A stretch of DNA of 64,000 nucleotides from Limanda limanda. Its lineage: Eukaryota > Chordata > Actinopteri > Pleuronectiformes > Pleuronectidae. The stretch lies in contig NC_083656.1 of NCBI RefSeq assembly GCF_963576545.1, forward strand, positions 5,393,686-5,457,685, written 5' to 3'. The notes under the pieces were generated by a model. That model saw only the letters and a program-made list of their open reading frames with translations. It was not told where the DNA came from and did not search any database. Position 1 is the stretch's first letter. Each line of letters begins with the position of its first letter. Both the position numbers and the translations under genes were made by a program. Positions 55,785-64,000 of this stretch are shown here, in pieces.

Positions 55785-55850
55785 TACAACCCAACCAACC
55801 AACAAACGGACATGGGTTAAAACATGACTTCCATGGCAGAGGTTAAACTG
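55785..55850 (+). repeat. 3'-end fragment of a dispersed repeat
   Basis: TACAACCCAACCAACCAACA, GGACATGGGTTAAAACATGA and TTCCATGGCAGAGGTTAAAC resemble the terminal part of the same teleost repeat that starts at 33590 and 62845. Confidence 0.45.
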
Positions 55851-56689
55851 TCTCTTCCTACACCAGCCGAGGACAAAGCATTTAATGGAATGATGGCAAA
55901 ACCTGCATCAGTTTTATGACCGTCAGTTTCCTCTCTCGCTCTTTGCACCCTTAGTGCGTCACTTCAAAAGACCTCTTACTTCACACCTGATCTACGAACC
56001 TCTGCAGCGGGAACGCCATTTTATAGCTCTCAATAACAGTGTCTCAAGGGGATGTGATCCCTTCTATCAGAGGCAGCCGCAATGCACTTTATAAACCCCT
56101 GCAAAAACCACATTTTCATCACAGCATCTGAGTGAGATAACGAACTTGACCAAAGCAATCTCCTTGGAGTGTAACTAAAAGCTTTCTAACCTTGCTCCTA
56201 TCAGATGCAAGTAGTGAAGCAGGATGCCTATCAGTAGGTAAACACCACTTGCTGACATTATTGTACACACACTTTTTGCAGATCTAAATAACTGTGTTTA
56301 GAGTTGCACTTTTACATGCATGACTTATTTTTCACAATAATTATTTCAAATACTTGAGAATACAGATTTGGAAGAAAATAAAGAATGGATCTTGATTATC
56401 AGATGTATTTAGGGGAGTGATCCCTATGAGTGCTTGTAGTGCCCAAAGTTTACATTTCCCTCAGCCTAAAGACTTTAAAAGATCAAATCTGATAGAAAAA
56501 ATATAGAACTGGCAGCAGAGGGGGAAAACATCTACGTTATCCATTTCCACCTGTGAAGAGTCTTCTAGGCTTCGAACATGGTGGCTGAGCAGGACAGGCG
56601 TCATCTGAACATGACAGATGGGGCTCGCAATAATCAGATGTAGGACTCCACACACCGGAAGAGAGAGACATTATCTCTTCTGTACTTGC

Positions 56690-56940
56690 ATCTCTACTCT
56701 GGCTTCCAGTGAAGTACAGGATTCAGTATAAGAATCTTCTACTTGTTTTTAAAGCTTTAAGGACCCCACAAACCTAGAAGTGTCAGATCCTCTCAACAGC
56801 AGCTGCCAGCTGCCCCTCGGTCGAGGGTAAAGAAAGTCGGGCTTTTACTGCAGCTGCTGCACATTTTACCCATTCAGTGACATAAGGTTGAAAGTGAAGA
56901 CCCACGTGTTCTCTCTACAGGCTTTAAACTGTTCCTAGTT
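56690..56940 (+). mobile_element. Degenerate LINE reverse-transcriptase C-terminal fragment
   Basis: Translating from 56700 gives WLPVKYRIQYK, LLLVFKALR and a stop at 56774. Shifted frames downstream give ESRAFTAAA and KVKTHVFSL. These match the C-terminal blocks of fish L2/CR1-like reverse transcriptases (WLPVxxRIxFKILLLVFKAL ... RAFxxAAPxLWN ... LKTHLF). The fragment carries stops and frame shifts and is inactive. Confidence 0.7.
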
Positions 56941-56994
56941 ATTTATTTATTAACTTTATAGCCTTTTATCTTATGCATTTCCTCTACCAATGAG

Positions 56995-57230
56995 CAATGT
57001 GATTTATTAAGATTGCACATAAACTACTGGATGGATTAGCAGGAAACTTGTCGAGGAGGAATGATGAAGTATTGGTGAGGGAAGAACACTTCCAACTTGA
57101 GTGCAGATCCAGGCTTTGTTCCACTTTGTTTAGAATCACATTTTTCTTTGATTTTTTTCAGAGAAGAATTCATGGATCTTGGTGAAAAATGCGAATGATA
57201 TTTCAGAGTTTGTATAATTTGGTGCAGATC
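56995..57230 (-). repeat. Inverted copy of the dispersed repeat family
   Basis: On plus it reads ACTACTGGATGGATTAGCAG, GGAAACTTGTCGAGG, GATCCAGGCTTTG, TTTTTTCAGAGAAGAATTCA and GGATCTTGGTGAAAAA, the reverse complement of the arrangement in the copies at 33590 and 62845. Confidence 0.5.
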
Positions 57231-57759
57231 AAACAAGAACTGAATTAAATGTATTGAATTCTTGTATTTCTCTTTGTTTGGATCCATTCTACATTTTTCC
57301 AGTCAACTCTGTTTATCTTGAACATGCTTTGTAAATATACGTGACTCAAAGGCCCCAGATGCTAACACACATGAACAGTGTCTAATAAAACAATCAAGTA
57401 GCTATAGATTAATACGAATATAATAAGAAGAGCTGAAACACAAATAACAAAACGTGTCTTAACGGAAAGTTGAGGAAAATGTCGCTTCCCGAAAACAGCG
57501 ACAGACATCATCGATAAACAACAACAGCTGTTATCGATAATCGATTAGAAAGGCGTCGTGATAATCGATCACATCCACAGGTAGCTAGCTAGCTAACATT
57601 TAAAGTGCTAGCAAGTGAAAGGAGCCACAACAACCACGTACAACTATACACTGATAACTGGTAGAGACTACTGGTTAGCACTGGTTAGCATTGGTAAGAT
57701 GCTAGCTGGTTAGCACCGATTAGCTGACTCGTTAATTTCCAGCATTAACTTTCACGTCC

Positions 57760-57900
57760 GTCGGTACCGGAGCGAACAGCCGCTACGTACCGGAGGAAGG
57801 CGCCGCTGACCCGGGGGAGTTAGCGGTGTGTGGCTCGGTGTTTCCCGGGTCTGTGAGCAGCTGTGGTCGGTGGTGGAGGAAGAACACAGACTAAAGAGAG
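57760..57900 (-). promoter_or_regulatory. mfsd13a: Probable mfsd13a noncoding first exon and promoter
   Basis: This is the most CpG-rich stretch in the area (GTCCGTCGGTACCGGAGCG, GCGCCGCTGACCCGGGGG). On the minus strand it offers a donor CCTCCG/GTACGT with the exon end at about 57791. It lies upstream of the start exon acceptor at 55005 in the right orientation. The transcription start is not visible and the exon is inferred. Confidence 0.4.
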
Positions 57901-57947
57901 ACAGACAGTCCACGTCATGACAACTACAGACGTGATGTGTCCTGTAG

Positions 57948-57948
<1 letters not shown>

Positions 57949-57998
<50 letters not shown>
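57949..57998. repeat. (CA)n microsatellite, 25 units
   Basis: An uninterrupted CA array just upstream of the probable mfsd13a promoter. Confidence 0.97.
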
Positions 57999-58000
<2 letters not shown>

Positions 58001-58084
58001 AGCGCTGCAGCGACACCTAGTGGTGGACTACTGTGCATCACACCACGCCCACTTCCGTGTGACGAAACAGAGACAATAATGATG

Positions 58085-58400
58085 ACATAAATAATCATAA
58101 TAATACACTTTATTTATACAGCACCTTTCATACACTTCAAAGTAATTAACAATAACATCAAAGACATGAAATAAGATCGAACAATAACAACACGTTAGCA
58201 ATGAAACAAAGACTTTAGGGTTAAAAGCATAAAACTAGTAAAATGTATAAAAAGAAGTGAAATATCAATCAAATTAATTAAAAAGCAGGATAATAGAGGT
58301 CTTGAGCTGTTTGTTATAACTATCAACAGAAGTAATTTGTCCGATGTGTGGTGGGAGTTTGTTCCATGAACTTTCTGTAGTTCATTTTTGGAATATTTAG
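58085..58400 (+). repeat. Dispersed repeat, related to 2405-2730
   Basis: It opens with ACTTTATTTATACAGCACC, TTTCATACACTTCAAAG, continues A-rich, and ends with GTCTTGAGCTGTTTG and GGGAGTTTGTTCCATGAAC. The overall order matches a repeat common in teleosts. Confidence 0.5.
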
Positions 58401-59327
58401 CAATATATAATATTTACAAGACCTGAGGGAACGGATAGAAACATACTCCGAAACAGTTAGAAACGTATGAGGGTTAGGGGTTAAGAGACTTTATTACCCA
58501 TAATATATATTTCTTTGAATATCTTTGTGTAGTGTTACAAATGCCTGGTTATTGTCTTTGTGTACTGCTTTTTTTTGTGGTGTATATTCAAAGAATCTGT
58601 GATGGTGGAATTCCATATATCCTTGTATAGATCAAACAATCATATCTGAATTGAAGGGCTCTCTTCAGGATTATGGCCTTCTGAAGCTCAGCAGGGGGCA
58701 GCATTGTATCAGTCGTGGTTAGGAACTTCCCAAATGAACAAGTCTAAATTGAAATAACTTCCCTATTGGTGAACATGTTATCAATACATGTAATTATGTT
58801 GGATGCAGTGGAGGTGTTTAACTATTACATGTGGGAAACATCATGATTACACATCTGGATGTTTAAATATTGGTATCACATGGAAACAGAGATACTTGCA
58901 TTTAAAGTAACACTATATACTGCATTTATTGTACAATACTTCAGACTTTTTTTTAGCCAAGATATATGATGGTAATAGTAGCGATACAACAATATATTAA
59001 TCACAGATTAAAACAGTGAATAAAGTTCATGGCGGCCCAAAGTTAGGGTTATGGGTAATGGTAGTACTTCAATGACTAGTGTATCTGAGCTCAGCAGGTT
59101 ACCATCATATCTGTGAGTGTACTTGTCTCTTTGTCACTGAATGCATAATGGGCATTGAAAGCCGACAGTGTTAAAACTGTGAACGGACCAAATTTGATCA
59201 ATACAAGGGCCTGTTCCGTCTCCACCCCCAGAAAAAGTCCTTTCCCTTCTTTCATCAATCAACAGAGGACAGGATTTATTAGCAAGGACATCATGCTACA
59301 TGGAAGTGACTAAATATGCACATAGAA

Positions 59328-59328
<1 letters not shown>

Positions 59329-59400
<72 letters not shown>
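59329..59400. repeat. (CA)n microsatellite, 36 units
   Basis: An uninterrupted CA array of about 72 bases. Confidence 0.97.
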
Positions 59401-59401
<1 letters not shown>

Positions 59402-61448
59402 TCCCCAATGCCTTTGCCATGACTCGGACACTATGCATCTGTCTCTGGGTTCAGGTCAGGTCACAGTTCAAGTGTCATATCCCGGGTTCCTAAACAGAGG
59501 AAACACAATAATTCACACACGTGTTCATTCAGAGTTTTAGAGGAAAGTAAAAGCAGCTTTTAGAGAATCCACTGCACCCAGAGCCTCTGCATCTGTATTA
59601 GACTGAGAGGGCTGAAAAGAAAGCAAACAAACACATATTTCCTTTTGTTATTACATTTGTGTTGTGTGTTTGTGTTGCCAAAGAGGTTAAAGGTCTTCAA
59701 CACAGCTCCACTTCCTCCCACTATCCAGCAATTGAGCTGAAACATCCCAGATCTAAATTCCCCCTTCTTGCAACCTGCGTTTTGGAGGCTGTGCAGTAGT
59801 TGATAAATGCGCTTGACCAATTATGAGTCAGTCTCAGCTGTCAATCATAAAGTTTCACCCCACTTGTTATTAAAGCATTAAATAACACATTAAAACCAAA
59901 CCTATTAGGAAAGGTGGACACTTGAAAAAGACATCAGTGTGATAAGAACTATACCTAAAACGACACAAACAGTCTTTGAGAAAACTTTATCTGACGTGTA
60001 CTTTGACTTTTCATTTTGTTCCACCTCCCATCAATTCACATGGAGGAGGTGTGATTTATGGCCTATACTGCAACCAGCCACCAGTTGGCGATTGAGACAT
60101 TTTGGCCTTACTTTTGGAGAGCTGTGTATTGTATATTGTGCCAACTGAGCCATATCACAACCCTGTGATTCTGAACATGGTTAATGGATAAAGAAAATGA
60201 ATAGATGAAAGGTTTTTCGAAACTTTTTTAATCTGTGTCATCAGCCACGATCAAGCTACTTTGTATGATAAAATATTTGCTGTATTTATTCCTGAGATGT
60301 GGCAGCTGGTGAGCAGGGGGTGGAGGGGGAGGACGTACAGTACAGGGAGAGAAAAGGAGATCAGACAGTTCGGATCGATAAAGCACAGATGAGGGGGTCC
60401 CACGGGAAAAAGCAGGGTGTGCTGCCATCTGGTTTTAAAAAAATATCAGTTCACTCATCACATCCCGCAGCAGGAACACGCCGAAATCTAAGACATCTGC
60501 ACAGACTCACCCATCATAACCTTCACTGTGCTTAATGATGCTGGTTTGCTGGAGTTCTTTTGTTTTTCTCATATTCCAAGTTGTTCTAGACATAACAGGG
60601 ATGCTCCTCCGACCGCGCTGCACCGCTCTCACAACATGATACCTCTCTCATGCCGGTTATTGGTGTGAGTGCTCTCAGAGTAATTTAAGGGCTTCCTCGG
60701 CTCGTCATGTACTGCCTCTCCATCTATTACAGTACATTAGAAGGAAAGCTTGCACAGGAGGCCGGGGATCACGTTGCCAGAGCTGTTTATGCTCCTGCGT
60801 CACGGCTGTGTGTGAGTGACAGGTGAGCTGCTGCTTCTCCCTGGTCACTGTCACATGTAGAGGAATATGTACATGCACACATATACAGTATGTACAAGGG
60901 AGATATAACCAAACTGTACAGGGGCGGTCAGAGAATGCATAACTCAGCCAAAACAAATTGTAATGGAAAATTCCACCGATCAATGTCTCACTACTGTGAT
61001 GAATGTCTGACTGCTGTTTTGACTGTTTTCTGTGCACTAAGCTGATGCAACCTCAAAGTTCATGCCCTTACTTGGTAATTCCACCTCCTGTTGACCAGTG
61101 TCTGTGCAACTGGGTGCTGGGGTTGATTCCTCTTTCTGTAGCAAGTGTTCCCGGACAGCAGACGATTCCTCCCTGCTTTCTTTATTGATTCCTGTTCATC
61201 ACATTGTATAAAAAAACTTCCTTTATTAACTTCTCGTGGTTTCTGCGGACTGTGTAACCCTCTGCAGAGCTAATGATTAAAACTCAAAGACAACTCCTGT
61301 CTGAGAAACTCTTTGTTTCACATCTAGAGATAGATTTCCACCGCAAAATTTAAACTACAACTACTCATAGAAAACAGCCCCCTAAACAAGATCCATGAAT
61401 TTTTCTCTGAGGATTCAACAAAAATGTTAATAAACAGCCTATTGCATG

Positions 61449-61806
61449 TTAAAGGTCCAGTGTGTCAGATTTAGGTGAAAGGAAACTTTTAGCAGATATT
61501 GAATATAAAATAATCTTAGTGATGTTTTCACTATTGTTTTTCATCTAATTTGTATGAATTGTTGCTTTTTACCCTAGAATGAACCCTTTATATTTATGTC
61601 AGGAGTGGCTCCTCTCTAAGGAGGCCGCCATGTTTTTACAGTAGCCCAAACTGAACAAACTAACATATTTTGAGTTTTTAAGACATCTGAAACTGTCACA
61701 CATTCTCTGTCATGTTTGGAAGGGGAGGGTGAGGTGAGGGGTGTTCAGCTGCAACATGCAACTTCACCACTAGATGTCACTAAATTCTACACACTGAACC
61801 TTTAAA
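61449..61806 (+). mobile_element. MITE copy B, inverted relative to copy A
   Basis: The left end reads TTAAAGGTCCAGTGTGTCAG and the right end CACACTGAACCTTTAAA, giving inverted termini of about 16 bases. The interior has CTTAGTGATGTTTTCAC, ACAGTAGCCCAAACTGAACA, GTTCAGCTGCAACATGCAAC and CACCACTAGATGTCAC. It is 358 bases long and is the same family as 16271-16646. A TTAA or TTTAAA target site is possible but cannot be separated from the palindromic terminus. Confidence 0.85.
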
Positions 61807-62844
61807 GAAAGTAATAATAAAAAATCCTGAACCAACACCAATGGTTTCTTCCCTGAAACAAATGGCATTCTTCCGTCCAGTAAATTTCTGTGTAATCCAG
61901 GACGCTAAAAGACAGACAGAAAAAATACATGGAAAGTGTAAGACTCAAACTGATGACACACACACACAAACACACTTTTCTCCGCAGCACCAACCACCTG
62001 TAACAGAATCCTTTTCCTGGAACCTGAGCTGGGACAGTGAGCGTCTTGTGGACCACCCATCCTGTGTCCCCTCGCCCGGCGACAGATGGTCAGTGTGTGC
62101 GTCAGTGTATCTGTGTGCATGTGACAAAATAGATATCAAGAGTAGAAAAAAGTTTGACTGTGACCGACAAGCATTTCACTTCTTCACAGATTTTGAGAAA
62201 CTCTTCTGAAAAAACCTGTTTATAAAATGAATGGTTGAATTAAAAACAGAAATTAGGCTATTAAGTCAAACATCATGTGATAATTGATGTCTCTATCATC
62301 TGCTTATCGTCTCCTATTGAATGATTTATTATTCCAAAGTCTTCCACAGCCAATCTGTGTTAAAGTGGTTGCTTGAGGTATTCAGGCTGCTTGAAGGGCT
62401 CTTATGTCATCTCAGTATCAAAAAACACATTTTTCAAGAAAAGGAATTCAGGTACAGTTGACCGTGATTCTTTGTAATGAATCAAACAGGCCAGAAGAGT
62501 AGATAGAAAGCTGATTTTTTATTTTGAGGCACATACATGACTCTGAAATTGTGAAATTGATTATTTCTTTCCGTCTGACCCCCTCTCTCTTTCACGTCAT
62601 GCATTATTTATCCAACCGTAGCATCCCAGCTTCCCCTCTCTGCTGCCCTTAGGTCCCCCATCGCCCTCATTCCTATCGTAGTGTGTGTAAATCACTTACT
62701 CAACGAGATGATGCATAGCAACGTCATTCTTAAATCTGAAAAAACACTGGCTCACAATAAACAACGTAATGATTGGATGACTTGAGTCTATCAGAAAGGA
62801 TCGGTCAGTAAAGATTCTGTATACAGAAATATGACCTAGTACAG

Positions 62845-63070
62845 TACTGTGTGTACCTCCGCAAAGGCCCAATATTCAATCAAGCGGCACTAAATTACAC
62901 ACACTGATAGATATCAGTCTAACAAAAATGCCAGATTTCTTTTTTCATCAAGACCCATAAATTATTCTCTGAGAATTCAGTAGAAATGTGGAAAAATATC
63001 TCGCAATGTTCAAGAAAGTGAAACAAACTTTACTGGATTCTTTCTCTGGACCAAGCCTCCACAAAACCAA
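62845..63070 (+). repeat. Dispersed repeat copy, best preserved in the window
   Basis: It contains GTGTACCTCCGCAAAGGCCC, ATTCAATCAAGCGGCAC, ACACACTGATAGATATCAGT, ATGCCAGATTTC, AGAATTCAGTAGAAATGTGG and ATGTTCAAGAAAGTGAAAC. The copies at 33590, 39590 and 56995 share this order. Confidence 0.6.
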
Positions 63071-64000
63071 CAAAAGTAGACAAAACCAGATCCTGAATCT
63101 GTGCTTCATCTCCTGAAAACATGCAAAACAGGACATACAACAAGGACGTCACTAATCCTTTGAAAAATTACTGTACTAGACAACGTCATCACCATTATTA
63201 CTCCACAATGGATGTCTTGAACATACCAAGGAAGATTTGGTTTGTGCACCACTTTAGTTCTTATTATAAAGAGACATAACCACTTCTTTTGGTGCAGGGT
63301 AAATGTGCTAATAAAGACTGTGCACGACAAACTTGTTAACCTCACAAACAACTCTGTCAATCTTTGAAATCAACCTGGTCTCATATCTAATGCAATGACA
63401 TGTATGGTCATGATCTGAGCCTGAGCAGAACATGATGTGCTCCCTGGTTTATACCAGGCCAACATATCGCCCCAGGTGTCGGCCTTTTCTAACACGAGCT
63501 ACCCTCTTCTTATGCATAAAGGCAGCAGTGTTTCTGATGAGAGCCGCCCTGTTGTTTTTACTTAACTCCCACAGATTGATGATATTTAACATGGAGGTTT
63601 TATAACACAACTGTGCAGTTTTTATGTGTCAAACTTAGACCTTGTTCTAAGAATAAGTGCAGCTATAAAGGTTTGAGGAAGATAAACAACCTCTGAACGG
63701 ATCTGATTCAAGTTTTTTTTTGCTTAATTGGTATTTTGAGTTGATACATGCACGTTACTGCAAATAGTTGAATAGCTGTAGGGATCTCAGGTGTTCTGGG
63801 TTAAAGGTGCATTCTGACAGCGTGTCCTCAGAGGGAAGCCTCTGTTGATGTGGCGGCTGTCTTCAGGCACCGACAGGCAGTGAAACAAGGTCAGCTCCAT
63901 ACTACAGGGAGACACAGTCACTCAGGCACCAGCACAGTGCAATCAGATGGTTCAGGGTAGAGAGAGATGAAGAAAACATCCAGTGTTTTGGGAGATCACA

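Larger units (their letters stand above)
55005..57793 (-). other. mfsd13a: Presumed first intron of mfsd13a (5'UTR intron)
   Basis: The interval lies between a likely noncoding first exon (donor after 57791-57793) and the start exon. It contains a short repeat fragment (55785-55850), a LINE reverse-transcriptase remnant (56690-56940) and an inverted dispersed repeat (56995-57230). No coding exon is visible. Confidence 0.5.
58401..64000. other. Gene-free right end
   Basis: I see no exon with recognisable protein similarity on either strand. Contents are a CA array (59329-59400), a MITE (61449-61806), a dispersed repeat (62845-63070) and unremarkable AT-rich sequence. It may be 5' flank of mfsd13a or of a gene beyond the window. 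Confidence 0.55.

Overview
The window looks like nuclear DNA of a bony fish, probably a spiny-rayed teleost. Genes are split into many short exons with GT/AG introns, gene density is moderate, dinucleotide and tetranucleotide arrays are long, and the dispersed repeats resemble families I know from teleost genomes. The encoded proteins closely match vertebrate WNK4, VPS25, ARHGAP27 and MFSD13A (TMEM180). There are no operons, phage, plasmid or CRISPR features.

Layout, all five genes on the minus strand and read right to left: (1) 9447-10058 is the first coding exon of wnk4; everything to its left is apparently intron 1, and the rest of the kinase lies outside the window. (2) 12132-15699 is a complete vps25 in six coding exons. 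(3) 17732-37918 is a complete arhgap27 in 17 coding exons (SH3, three WW, PH, RhoGAP). (4) 43264-48400 is a complete eight-coding-exon gene for an about 1015-residue Ser/Thr-rich, acidic protein that I do not recognise. (5) 50829-54909 is mfsd13a in eight coding exons, with a probable noncoding first exon near 57.8 kb. From about 57.9 kb to the right edge I see no gene, only repeats.

I built the exon models by hand. Every junction keeps the reading frame and has GT/AG borders; the summed coding lengths give 174 (Vps25), 982 (Arhgap27), 1015 (unknown) and 510 (Mfsd13a) residues, the three named ones close to their vertebrate counterparts.

The genes do not form a pathway. Vps25 is an ESCRT-II subunit, Wnk4 regulates cation-chloride transport, Arhgap27 is a Rho-family GAP linked to endocytosis, and Mfsd13a is a multi-pass membrane protein. 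The vps25-wnk4 tandem is also found at human 17q21, where ARHGAP27 also lies; human MFSD13A is on 10q24.

The items most worth following up are the unrecognised 1015-residue protein with internal repeats and a cell-cycle-like promoter, a 577-bp hAT-type element with perfect 8-bp target duplications inside that gene, a perfect 10-bp minisatellite of about 21 units in vps25 intron 1, and a frameshift-prone pentanucleotide repeat in an arhgap27 coding exon. I found no convincing new molecular system.
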